From NCBI GenBank assembly GCA_963753545.1, contig CAVWCQ010000008.1:3596001-3660000 (forward strand): a stretch of DNA of 64,000 nt, read 5' to 3'. Every line of letters starts with the position of its first letter. Position 1 is the stretch's first letter. Below are positions 9,398-17,379 of the stretch, piece after piece. The translations under genes were made by a program, and so were the position numbers. Source of the stretch: CAVWCQ01 sp963753545. GTDB lineage: Bacteria; Chloroflexota; Anaerolineae; Aggregatilineales; Aggregatilineaceae. The notes beneath the pieces are model-generated. The model made no database searches and had not been told where the DNA came from. It was given only the letters and a program-made list of their open reading frames with translations.

Positions 9398-9956
9398 ATG
9401 CCAGAAAATTTCGAACAAATACCGGATGTGATGCTGCTTAGAGCGGTAGCAGTCAGTGCTGCCGGAGCGGTCGAAGAAATGTATGCCCGTTATGGCCCGG
9501 CGGTCTACAGTTTTTTGATCGCTCGGCTGGGGGATGCCCCGTTAGCAGAGGAAGTGTTACAGGATGTGATGCTGTCGGCATGGCGGGCGGCGGGCCAATT
9601 TCGCGGGGACAGCAAAGTTTTAACATGGCTGCTCTCGATTGCCCGTAATCGCGCGATCAATGTCCGGCGCAAACACATCGTGCCACAAATTCCCCTCAAT
9701 GACGCTTATGAGAACTCCAGGGATGGATACTGGACCATTCGAGCGCGTCTTGCGCAGCAGCACATATCAGACCGTGCGCGCCACGCTTGATCAGCTTCCT
9801 CCTCAGCAACGGGAAGTGCTGGTCCTGGTCTTTTATCACCAGTTGACGGAAAACGAAGTCGCTGACGTACTGGCAATCCCGGTTGGGACTGTAAAAAGCC
9901 GCTTGCATCGAGGTAAGGAGATGCTGCGGCGAGTGTTATTGGAGGAGAACCTGTAA
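9398..9956 (+). CDS. ECF-family RNA polymerase sigma factor (one-base frameshift near 9720)
   Basis: Sigma region 2 is at residues 20-90 (EEMYARYGPAVYSFLIARLGD, then AEEVLQDVMLSAWRAAGQFRG and WLLSIARNRAIN). Region 4, the -35 recognition helix-turn-helix, lies in a different frame after about 9715 (LDQLPPQQREVLVLVFYHQ, NEVADVLAIPVGTVKSRLHRGK). Removing one base between 9710 and 9740 joins them into about 185 residues, the normal ECF size. The stop TAA overlaps the ATG of the anti-sigma gene (TAATG), so the pair is translationally coupled. Without the frameshift correction the protein would lose region 4 and be non-functional. Confidence 0.9.
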
Positions 9957-12037
9957 TGCATAAACAATGGGCTGATTTAATTCCCTACTATGTGGCGGGC
10001 ACACTCTCCCGAAGGCAGGCTGCTGAACTGGAACAGCACCTGGCAAGCTGTGAAAAATGCCGCCTTGCCGTGCAGGAGTGGCAGAATGTCGCCAATATGG
10101 TTCGATCCGATGCGCAGCGATGGGCGGCACGAACACCACAAACACCGCCGCAGGACGTGATCGTGGCGGCGTTTTCCTCTAATGGCAGCGAAAATTCAAC
10201 CACGCGTATTCCCGTTGGCAACCGGCAGCTATCTTCACGCCCCGCATCAATTGTTACCATGGCGGCGGCAATCGCTGTCCTGTTCTTAGGTGGTTTGTTG
10301 GTGCTCTTTCTTCAGTCTCAGCGCGAACCCTCCTCACAAGGAGCACCACCACAAAAAACAGATTTACCGACCAAAGTCTTATCCAGACCCTACACGGCGA
10401 CTCCGATGCAGCCGCCCACGTTTACGCCTGCCGGTGGCACGCCAAACGCCTATGTATCGCCAACACAATCCCGGCCTATCACAAGCCCGTCTCCCTACAG
10501 CGGGCCTACGCCTACGGCAAGATACGGTAACAGCATCGGAACAGGCTCCTACGTGCTCATCACCCTGGCGCAGATCGATCAAATTCCACCGAATACGCCT
10601 GTGCGCATTGAATATGCATGGTTTGATGGAACCGATTGGGTCTATGCGATTGTGACCAGCGACGGGAATGTGATGGGATATGCGCGAGACTGGCAGCTCA
10701 GTTACGTCTCTGGATATAAAACGCCCGTTGTCACGCCACCTGCGCGGTACTGGGATAATATTGGGGTGGGCGGCTATTCAATGATCACACTCGAACGGGT
10801 AGGGACAATCCCGGCGGGCGCACGGGTGCGCATCAGTCAGGCATCATTTGACGGAAGCGATTGGATGTATGGAATTTGCACCCAAAATGATGCTGCCTGT
10901 GCCGATGCGCGCGAGGATCAAATTGCGTATGCGCCCGGTGTGACGCCCGGCCCCACTGCGACCTCGCCCTTCGACAGCGCCTACGGGTATGCCATGATCA
11001 CCCTCGTACAGGTGGGGGATATCCCAGCCAATACTCGCGTTTCGATTGGCTCCGCCTGGTATGATCGCATTGACGGCTGGTATTACCAGATTGTCACGCA
11101 AGATGGCGTTTCAGCCACCGCGCGCCAGAGCCAGATTACCTATATGCCCGGTCTGACCCCTGGGCCAATTCCCACATCGGTCTTTAACAACTATCCCGGC
11201 GGCTATCCCCTGATCACCCTGGAACAGATCGGCCAAATCCCAGCGAATTCGCGGGTACGAATCAGTCATTCCTGGTATGACAGCATTGACGGGTGGATTT
11301 ATGTGATCGTCGCACAGGATGAACAAACCACCGCGGAAGCGCACGAATACCAACTGATGTTCGCGCCGGGTGTCACACCTGGGCCAACCCCTACGGCGCG
11401 GTATATGGAGCCGAACGCCACTGGTTATTCCCTGATGCTGCTAGAAGATGCGGGCGCGATCCGGGCTGGCGAACCCGTGCGCATCGGCAGCGGGTATTAT
11501 GCGGCCCTGGATGGCTGGACCTATACGGTTGTCGCGCAGGATGAAGTGCGGACCGCCGAAGTGTCTGAAGCACTAATTGCCCCCATTGGCGCAAGCACGC
11601 CGACGCCCACACCCAATACCTGCCCTTATGCCACAACACTGACGCGGGACTGCCCACAAACACAGTTCCAGATTCAGGTGGCCTACCTTCCATTTGAAAA
11701 GGGATTCATGATCTGGCGCAGCGATACTCGCCAGATTTATGCCCTGTACTCAGATAGGAACGTTTACGATACGTACGTTGACACGTGGATCGAAGGCGAA
11801 GCAATCCCGGATGATGGGCAGCAGCCCCCGGCGGGCACGGTTCGGCCACAGCGGGGATTTGGAAAAATCTGGGCAAGCCAATCAGGCGTCCGATCCCGTT
11901 TAGGATGGGCTACGGGAGACGAGGTTGGCTATATCACCACCGTCGAAATGATAGGCTTTAACATCGCTCTGACGCTGCCCAGTGGACAAGTCCTGCTGCT
12001 GGAAGAACAGCCTCCTATCTGGGTATTAGTGCCCTGA
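9956..12037 (+). CDS. Anti-sigma factor with zinc-finger, one TM helix and five SH3-like extracytoplasmic repeats
   Basis: The N-terminus (residues 1-50) is a zinc-finger anti-sigma domain with the H-x3-C-x2-C pattern (QHLASCEKCR), expected to hold the upstream sigma factor. A transmembrane helix lies near residues 101-122, then a Thr/Pro-rich stalk. Five repeats of about 60-70 residues follow, each opening with a Y-x-x-ITL or ML strand and containing IPANTRVRI-like, GW-Y and VAQDE-like strands, similar to small beta-barrel SH3-type modules. A distinct C-terminal domain (about 545-693, from CPYATTLTRDCPQ to the end) contains RSRLGWATG. The expected topology is inside-zinc, outside-repeats. 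The ligand is unknown; cell wall or polysaccharide binding is a guess. Confidence 0.85.
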   Translation: MHKQWADLIPYYVAGTLSRRQAAELEQHLASCEKCRLAVQEWQNVANMVRSDAQRWAARTPQTPPQDVIVAAFSSNGSENSTTRIPVGNRQLSSRPASIVTMAAAIAVLFLGGLLVLFLQSQREPSSQGAPPQKTDLPTKVLSRPYTATPMQPPTFTPAGGTPNAYVSPTQSRPITSPSPYSGPTPTARYGNSIGTGSYVLITLAQIDQIPPNTPVRIEYAWFDGTDWVYAIVTSDGNVMGYARDWQLSYVSGYKTPVVTPPARYWDNIGVGGYSMITLERVGTIPAGARVRISQASFDGSDWMYGICTQNDAACADAREDQIAYAPGVTPGPTATSPFDSAYGYAMITLVQVGDIPANTRVSIGSAWYDRIDGWYYQIVTQDGVSATARQSQITYMPGLTPGPIPTSVFNNYPGGYPLITLEQIGQIPANSRVRISHSWYDSIDGWIYVIVAQDEQTTAEAHEYQLMFAPGVTPGPTPTARYMEPNATGYSLMLLEDAGAIRAGEPVRIGSGYYAALDGWTYTVVAQDEVRTAEVSEALIAPIGASTPTPTPNTCPYATTLTRDCPQTQFQIQVAYLPFEKGFMIWRSDTRQIYALYSDRNVYDTYVDTWIEGEAIPDDGQQPPAGTVRPQRGFGKIWASQSGVRSRLGWATGDEVGYITTVEMIGFNIALTLPSGQVLLLEEQPPIWVLVP
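10549..11580 (+). repeat. Five tandem coding repeats in the anti-sigma gene
   Basis: Units begin near 10549, 10780, 10984, 11206 and 11425. Each encodes a strand of the form Y-x-x-I/M-T/L-L followed by x-I-P/R-A-x-T/A-R/P-V-R-I, then a tryptophan- or tyrosine-rich strand and a CxQ or VAQDE strand. They are separated by short P-G-x-T-P-G-P linkers. They are similar at protein level and diverged in DNA, so they are old duplications. Confidence 0.8.
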
Positions 12038-12055
12038 CCGTTCCCCAAAAACACA

Positions 12056-12095
12056 CACGAACAACACGGCGCAACTGAGCACCGTGTTGTTCGTG
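12056..12095 (+). terminator. Hairpin after the sigma/anti-sigma operon
   Basis: CACGAACAACACGG and CCGTGTTGTTCGTG form a perfect 14-bp stem with a 12-base loop, followed by TTCTCTC. It ends the sigma/anti-sigma unit and isolates the next gene. Confidence 0.7.
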
Positions 12096-12111
12096 TTCTC
12101 TCGCACAGAGC

Positions 12112-12140
12112 TTGCCCCGCCAACCTAACTCCATTATGCT
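12112..12140 (+). promoter_or_regulatory. Promoter of the exported hydrolase gene
   Basis: TTGCCC at 12112 and TATGCT at 12135 have a 17-base spacer. The predicted start is near 12147, about 60 bases before the ATG at 12206. Confidence 0.65.
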
Positions 12141-12205
12141 CAACAATAGGGATCGTTACCCGGTAATAAAGTTCTGAGTGTTTGAGCAGCCAAGGAGAGA
12201 AACAC

Positions 12206-13081
12206 ATGAAAACCGTTTCTAAACTCTTGATAACGATCATCGTGTTCAGCCTGTTTGGCTATGGGAGCGGCACGACATTGGCCCAAGACACTGCCGGATT
12301 TAAGGAGTATACGGTCACCCTGGACAACGGCATTGTCGGCACAATCGTCGAGCCAGAGGGCGCGGCTGGCCCTGTTCCCGCTGTGTTGATGCTGCACGGC
12401 TTTGCCAGTTCCAGGGATGAAGTCGGCAATATGTACAAAAACCTCGCCGCCGAGCTTGGTCAGGAAGGCATTGCCTCCCTGCGCATCGATTTTCGCGGCT
12501 GGGGTGAAAGCGCGGGCGAGATGACCGCCAGCACCGTGCCGGGGCAGGTTGAAGATGCGGCCACCGCTTACAACTATCTCACCACACTGGATTTTGTCGA
12601 TACGGCCCGGATTGGCGTGATCGGTTTCAGCCTGGGCGCGAGTATTGCCGTCTTTTCGGCGGGTGAGAATCCCGATTGGTACAAATCAATGGTGCTGTGG
12701 TCCGGCGGAACCGATTTGCCCGGGATTTTCCTGGAAGAACTGGGCCAGGAGAATTTTGACAAGGCCGCCGCTGAGGGTCAGGTGACGATTGATCTGGGAT
12801 TCCGCATGGTGACGCTGGGCGCGGATTTCTTCACGAGCCTGGGCCAATATGATGCCGAGGCTGAGTTCGCCAACTATGCAGGCAGTTTTATGGTGATCGC
12901 TGGGACAGAAGACTTCTCCGCGGAATATCTGGATTGGTATCTGAGCAATGCCAAGGGCGCACTCCGCGCGGCCTACCTCGTGCCGGGGGCCGATCATATT
13001 TACGGCGTTCTGTCCGATGACCAGACGATGGCGAACGATGTGATCGCCAAGACAGCGGCGTGGTTTAAGCTGTCTCTCTAA
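12206..13081 (+). CDS. Exported alpha/beta hydrolase
   Basis: A 291-residue protein with a signal peptide (MKTVSKLLITIIVFSLFGYG and a likely cut after TLAQ near residue 28). The alpha/beta-hydrolase core has the oxyanion HGF (LMLHGFASSRDE), the nucleophile elbow GFSLGAS (Ser near residue 140) and the catalytic His in GADHIYG near the C-terminus. The acid is probably the Asp in AGTEDFS. The closest broad group is the dienelactone hydrolase/peptidase S9-like esterases; the substrate cannot be told. The start was chosen for the signal peptide and the AAGGAGAG site upstream. It has its own promoter and is followed by a bidirectional hairpin. Confidence 0.85.
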   Translation: MKTVSKLLITIIVFSLFGYGSGTTLAQDTAGFKEYTVTLDNGIVGTIVEPEGAAGPVPAVLMLHGFASSRDEVGNMYKNLAAELGQEGIASLRIDFRGWGESAGEMTASTVPGQVEDAATAYNYLTTLDFVDTARIGVIGFSLGASIAVFSAGENPDWYKSMVLWSGGTDLPGIFLEELGQENFDKAAAEGQVTIDLGFRMVTLGADFFTSLGQYDAEAEFANYAGSFMVIAGTEDFSAEYLDWYLSNAKGALRAAYLVPGADHIYGVLSDDQTMANDVIAKTAAWFKLSL

Positions 13082-13101
13082 TCACCCACAATTTTGGCAG
13101 G

Positions 13102-13122
13102 CCGTTTGAGTGTGTCAAACGG
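13102..13122. terminator. Bidirectional hairpin between convergent genes
   Basis: CCGTTTGA and TCAAACGG form a perfect 8-bp stem with a five-base loop in the 50-base gap between the hydrolase stop (plus) and the polymerase stop (minus). The flanks are only moderately T-rich. Confidence 0.55.
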
Positions 13123-13132
13123 TCTGCTGTCT

Positions 13133-15001
13133 TCACTCCTCTGGATGCCACTGTTCCGCGCCCCACTTATTCCGGTTTTCCGCCAGATTGGGTTTGGCGC
13201 GAAACCGGATCGGCGGCGACGTTCGCTGGGTGAGTTCAACAGGGGCTACTGTAGACATCATCTCGCTCGCGAGGGAGAGCGCTTCCTGCCACTCGGTATG
13301 GGCCACTTCGAGGATGAGCGCATCGTGAATATCGAGCGCAACACGAGACAACATCCCCTGTGCCGCGAACCTTTCGCTGATGAGCACAATGGCTCGCTTG
13401 AGCAGTTCGCTCACCCCACCCTGGCACAGATAATTCCAGGCGACAAACGGAGTCGGCACTGCAACGCGCCGCCCGGTCCACAATTCGAGAAAGCCTGTTT
13501 GCTGCACCTGCCGTTTGGATGCCGCGCGCAGCCGCGTAACATGAGGAAAAGCGGCATCTTTGGCCCGCATCAGCCCTTGAGCTTCCTGAGTTGAGATGCC
13601 CAGGCTCTCCCCAAGACGCTCCGCGCCCATGCCGTAAGCCGTTCCATAGGTGATCTTCTTCGCCATCGTGCGCAGCGCCTTGCGCCGGGAAGAGTCCGCA
13701 TTGATCCAGGCATTCCCAAAATATTGCGCCGCCATAATGGAATGAAAGTCCTCAGCAGCACAGGCGGCAGCCAGGTTGCTATCCACTGAGATCATGGCAG
13801 CCATGACATTTTCGGCATTGCTGTAATCGATCTCGACCAGCGTAAAGTCATCGTCACCCACAGCGACTCCGGCCATCGCAGGCATTTTCCAGTTTTGCAT
13901 GTGGGGATAACTGGATGCGCGCCGCCCGGTATCGGTCGCAATCGTGACAAGGCTGTGCAGCCGGCCATCGAGCACAGCATGTTCCAACAGGCCATTCAGA
14001 GTTGAGAGCAGCCAGTCGGTTTCCAGGTAACCAGCAAGGTCTTGCAGTTGTTCCCGGTGCGGACTGTCTTCCTCCATATAAGACTCGATCACATCGGAAC
14101 GCGTGCTCAAGTCGGACCACTGAATCTCGGCGGTGGGCTGTGTCCGCAGGCGGCGGCGCGCAGCACGTGTGAAATAACTGGAGTCGGGGTCCTGCTGCGG
14201 CAGTGGGAGGCCCTTTGTCTCATACAGATAACGCGCCCGCGCTTTGGGGCTGCCGGGTGATGTCAGCCCATCTTCGGCTAACCGCCGGACGAGTTCATCC
14301 CGCCGCTGGCTGAGGTCCAACAAGCGGCTCTCGACAAATGGTTTATTCAGGCGCATGCCCTGAGCCGCCATCCGGCAGTATTCACGCATGGCGCGGCACT
14401 CCCAGTCGATCAGGTCCGCGCTCAATGAAATCTGCCGCTGTCTTCGATAGATGTGCAGCGCCAGCCGTGCGTCATTCTGCGCATATTCCAGCGCCAAAGG
14501 GAGAGGCAGGGTATGCAGCCGCCCGCGCTGGCTTTTCAACTGCTGCTGCTCTTCAGAGACAGGTATACCGAGCGACTCCGCGACAGCAAGAAGGCCATAG
14601 CTGGCTCCGACTGCCGGGTGCAGCAAGCGAGCCATGACGTAGGTATCCCAAACCTGCTGGGGAATTTCGCCGCCCGTCAGCTTGCTCAACTGCCGGATAT
14701 CAAAGACGGCATTATGCGCGATCACGGGGAAATTTCGCCGGAAAAGGGTTTGCAAAAAGGTCTTAGCGCGATCATCGAATGGGCCTGTCAGGGCGGTTGT
14801 TTGGATGCTGCCGCTCTCGTTCCAGGCCAGGGCAATGATCGTGATGTCTGCCGGATAACTCAACCCATAGTCGAGATGCGGGCCGTATCCGGGCCAGCGC
14901 GTTTCCGTCTCGATATCAACGGCGACTGCTTCGGCACGAAGACATCGCGCGACGGCATCGGCGTCATACTGGGCCGGATTCTCAAACAAGGGAAGCTGCA
15001 T
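13133..15001 (-). CDS. Accessory family-A DNA polymerase with 3'-5' exonuclease domain
   Basis: A 622-residue PolA-type enzyme without the 5' nuclease domain. The exonuclease domain keeps all DEDD residues: DIE near residue 30, Asp in AHNAVFDIRQL near 100, and the YxxxD of YAQNDA near 175. In the polymerase domain, motif A is EIDYSNAEN (canonical DYSQIE), motif B is R-x3-K-x3-Y-G-x2-Y-G (RTMAKKITYGTAYG), and motif C is DIHDALI, keeping the metal Asp but with Ala where HDE is usual. The Tyr of motif B sits at the position that governs dideoxynucleotide discrimination. It is probably a repair or translesion enzyme, or phage-derived; it is not the housekeeping Pol I. It is a single-gene unit. 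Confidence 0.85.
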   Translation of the reverse strand: MQLPLFENPAQYDADAVARCLRAEAVAVDIETETRWPGYGPHLDYGLSYPADITIIALAWNESGSIQTTALTGPFDDRAKTFLQTLFRRNFPVIAHNAVFDIRQLSKLTGGEIPQQVWDTYVMARLLHPAVGASYGLLAVAESLGIPVSEEQQQLKSQRGRLHTLPLPLALEYAQNDARLALHIYRRQRQISLSADLIDWECRAMREYCRMAAQGMRLNKPFVESRLLDLSQRRDELVRRLAEDGLTSPGSPKARARYLYETKGLPLPQQDPDSSYFTRAARRRLRTQPTAEIQWSDLSTRSDVIESYMEEDSPHREQLQDLAGYLETDWLLSTLNGLLEHAVLDGRLHSLVTIATDTGRRASSYPHMQNWKMPAMAGVAVGDDDFTLVEIDYSNAENVMAAMISVDSNLAAACAAEDFHSIMAAQYFGNAWINADSSRRKALRTMAKKITYGTAYGMGAERLGESLGISTQEAQGLMRAKDAAFPHVTRLRAASKRQVQQTGFLELWTGRRVAVPTPFVAWNYLCQGGVSELLKRAIVLISERFAAQGMLSRVALDIHDALILEVAHTEWQEALSLASEMMSTVAPVELTQRTSPPIRFRAKPNLAENRNKWGAEQWHPEE

Positions 15002-15158
15002 GAATTTTCCGCTGCGCGCAATAACTTACGATAGTTCTTTAAATGATAGCTCATTCGTTCGATTCACGCAGAAAGATAATTCCTGGACGACAATTTGCGA
15101 ACCTCGCCTCACAGCGATACCGTAGTAATGGACTTTACCCACTGGAACCGGATCGCTG

Positions 15159-16088
15159 ATGCGCCAAACGTACCTCACGCCCAAACTCGCCTCGGCTCTG
15201 ACGTTCGGCATTTTCGCTGTCAGTACGGCGGCAATTTTTATCCGGCTGGCGCAGGAAGAAGCAGCCCCATCGCTGCTGATAGCTGCGGGTCGTATGTCCG
15301 TTGCTTCGCTTACCCTGACTCCTATTGTTCTGACCCGTCACCACCGGGAATTACGGGCTGTAGAGGTGAGCGATCTCAAGTGGGCTTTGTTCGCCGGGCT
15401 GGCGCTGGGTTTGCACTTTGCCAGTTGGATCACTTCGCTAGAATATACGGCGGTTGTCAACAGCGTCGTCCTTGTGACCACCGCGCCGCTGTGGGTTGCG
15501 CTGATGGCGGCCCTGTTCCTCAAAGAAAAGCTGGGGCAGTGGGCGATTATGGGATTAGCGCTGTCGCTGGCAGGCGGCGTGCTGGTTGGACTCAGTGGAA
15601 AAGCAGGGACACCACCCACGCGCAACGATCCGGTTTTGGGCAATGGGCTGGCCTTGTTTGGTGCCATCATGGCTGCAATCTATTTTACCATTGGCCGCAG
15701 ACTGCGCGCGCGGCTGGGGCTGACCGTCTATATCTGGCTGGTCTACAGCGTGGCGGCTGTCTTGCTCGTGATCGCGGTACTCGTTTCGGGTACTCAGATA
15801 ACAGGGTTGCCAGCCAAAGCATATCTGTGGATGATCTTGATGGGACTTATTCCCCAGTTGATAGGGCACTCAGCGTTTAATTATGCGTTGGGATTCCTGC
15901 CCGCCGCCTATGTCGGTCTGGTGGTGTTGTGCGAACCGATTGGCAGCGGCTTTCTGGCAATCGTGATCCTGGGCGAATGGCCCGTCCCTCTGCAATTGGT
16001 TGGTGCGGCGATGATTTTGGCGGGTATCGGTGTTGCCAGCCGTGAACGTCAGGTAGAAAAAAGCACCTTTGAAGCGTTAGAAGAGTGA
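15159..16088 (+). CDS. EamA/DMT-family transporter
   Basis: A 309-residue integral membrane protein with about ten transmembrane helices in two EamA repeats (first half to about residue 145, second from GLALFGAIMAAIYFTIGRRL). It belongs to the drug/metabolite transporter superfamily, which exports or imports small metabolites. Typical features are the small-residue helices and a P-x-x-G pair near the end (LCEPIGSGFLAI followed by LGEWP). The substrate cannot be inferred. It starts 160 bases from the divergent polymerase gene, and tatA follows after three bases, so the two are probably cotranscribed. Confidence 0.85.
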   Translation: MRQTYLTPKLASALTFGIFAVSTAAIFIRLAQEEAAPSLLIAAGRMSVASLTLTPIVLTRHHRELRAVEVSDLKWALFAGLALGLHFASWITSLEYTAVVNSVVLVTTAPLWVALMAALFLKEKLGQWAIMGLALSLAGGVLVGLSGKAGTPPTRNDPVLGNGLALFGAIMAAIYFTIGRRLRARLGLTVYIWLVYSVAAVLLVIAVLVSGTQITGLPAKAYLWMILMGLIPQLIGHSAFNYALGFLPAAYVGLVVLCEPIGSGFLAIVILGEWPVPLQLVGAAMILAGIGVASRERQVEKSTFEALEE

Positions 16089-16091
16089 CCT

Positions 16092-16499
16092 ATGGACGGA
16101 ATCTTTGGAATTGGACTGCCCGAACTGATGATTGTCGCCCTGGTGTTATTCATCATCGGTGGCCCGCAGAACAGTACAAAATGGGCGCGTGAATTAGGGC
16201 GGCAGGTGCGTAAACTGCGCGACGCATGGTCCGAGATGTCGGGCCAGATTGAGAAAGAACTGGGGCCAGAAGGCAAGGAATTGATGGATATGTCGCGCGA
16301 GTTTGGGCGTGGTGCCCAGGAACTGCGCAACATCACATCGCCACAGCGCATGATGCGCGAAGCGGGCCGTCTGGTAGACTCGCCTGCCCCGGCTAAATCC
16401 GCTCCCTCAGCGCCGTCTGCTTCATCGAATGGAGGGGCTTCACCCGCGGACAGCAAAAAATATCCTGCGTGGCTGCCTCCCGATCAGACTCCAAAATAG
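16092..16499 (+). CDS. Twin-arginine translocase TatA/TatB-like subunit
   Basis: A 135-residue protein with the Tat A/B layout: a short N-terminal transmembrane helix (GLPELMIVALVLFIIGG), a hinge with Gly-Pro (GGPQNSTKW), an amphipathic helix with WARELGRQVRKLRDAW, then a charged disordered tail. TatA forms the size-variable pore for folded proteins and TatB is the receptor. The Pro-Glu in the helix occurs in both, so the subtype is not settled. The alternative complex III subunit at 36957 carries a twin-arginine signal and is a likely client. No tatC is in this window. Confidence 0.85.
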   Translation: MDGIFGIGLPELMIVALVLFIIGGPQNSTKWARELGRQVRKLRDAWSEMSGQIEKELGPEGKELMDMSREFGRGAQELRNITSPQRMMREAGRLVDSPAPAKSAPSAPSASSNGGASPADSKKYPAWLPPDQTPK

Positions 16500-16527
16500 C
16501 CAATTCCTGATTGGTTTCTTGTTCAAC

Positions 16528-16556
16528 TTGCATCAAAACAAGCATAGGCATATAAT
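16528..16556 (+). promoter_or_regulatory. Promoter of the GntR-korAB unit
   Basis: TTGCAT at 16528 and a consensus TATAAT at 16551 have a 17-base spacer. The predicted start near 16563 is about 70 bases before the GntR gene start. Confidence 0.85.
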
Positions 16557-16569
16557 TGCCAGTACATAC

Positions 16570-16595
16570 ATCTGATTAATCAGATTGATCAGATG
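16570..16595 (+). promoter_or_regulatory. Palindromic operator next to the GntR promoter
   Basis: ATCTGATTAATCAGAT is a perfect 16-base palindrome (16570-16585) lying just past the predicted transcription start. A third half site, ATCAGAT (16589-16595), follows, so a dimer plus extra half site could bind. It is a likely site for the FCD regulator encoded next, giving autorepression and perhaps control of korAB. Which protein binds it is inferred. Confidence 0.65.
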
Positions 16596-16630
16596 ATTGG
16601 GCGCATCCGGATAGATTCAGGAGAGACAGC

Positions 16631-17350
16631 GTGCCCGACCTGATGCTTGCCTCGGCAATTCTTCAATACATTGTGACTCATCAAGTTCAGCCCGGTGAAC
16701 GCCTGCCCACCATCACGGAACTCAGTGACGAATTGGGCATCAGCGTAAGCAAGGTTCGCGAAGACCTGGAAATTGCTCGTTCGCTGGGATTGGTTCAGAT
16801 CAAACCCCGCACCGGAACCCAGGTACAAAAGTTCGAATTCGGGCGCGCGGCAACCCTCAGTGTGCTGTATGCGCTCGGCCTCAACCGTGACTATTTCCAT
16901 GATTTTTCCCAACTGCGCAGTCATATCGAAATCAGCTTCTGGCACGAAGCAGTAGAACAATTGGAAGACGCAGATATCGTTTATTTGCGTCATGTGGTTG
17001 CCCGCGCCAATGACAAATTAAACCGCAGCCCGATTGAAGTTCCCTTTGAGGAACACCGTAACCTGCATCTTACCTTCTTTAAGCATCTCAAGAATCCTTT
17101 TGTGCAGGGACTTCTCGAAGCCTATTGGGAAGCGTACAAAGCGTTTGGCGTGGCCCTCCACGCCGAGCTCTCATATCACCACGAGGTGTGGGACTATCAC
17201 AGCCGGATGGTGGAATGCGTCGCGCGGAAAGACTATGAAGCGGGACGGCAGGCGCTTCTGGAACACATGGCCCTGCTCCGTCATGGATCAGAAACAGCCA
17301 ATTTAGCAAACGGTAAAGACTCATCGCCCGTTTATCATTTTTTTGAGTGA
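16631..17350 (+). CDS. GntR-family transcriptional regulator, FCD subfamily
   Basis: A 239-residue regulator. The N-terminal winged helix (residues 5-68) has ILQYIVTHQVQPGERLPTITELSDELGISVSKVREDLEIARSLGLV, the GntR pattern. The C-terminal all-helical FCD domain (90-215) carries the histidines that bind metal and ligand in this group (EEHRNLHLTFF, YHHEVWDYHSRMVECV). FCD regulators usually sense small organic acids. The start is a GTG with AGGAGAG upstream. korA begins 30 bases after the stop, so regulator and enzyme probably share a transcript; a 2-oxoacid or related metabolite is a reasonable ligand guess. Confidence 0.9.
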   Translation: MPDLMLASAILQYIVTHQVQPGERLPTITELSDELGISVSKVREDLEIARSLGLVQIKPRTGTQVQKFEFGRAATLSVLYALGLNRDYFHDFSQLRSHIEISFWHEAVEQLEDADIVYLRHVVARANDKLNRSPIEVPFEEHRNLHLTFFKHLKNPFVQGLLEAYWEAYKAFGVALHAELSYHHEVWDYHSRMVECVARKDYEAGRQALLEHMALLRHGSETANLANGKDSSPVYHFFE

Positions 17351-17379
17351 CCTGAGAAATTGAGGGAGTGATTGTAGGT

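Noticed and set aside
9371..9956. Two separate small genes in place of one ECF sigma
   Set aside because: The first piece holds only region 2 and the second only region 4, with the same neighbours; they complete each other.
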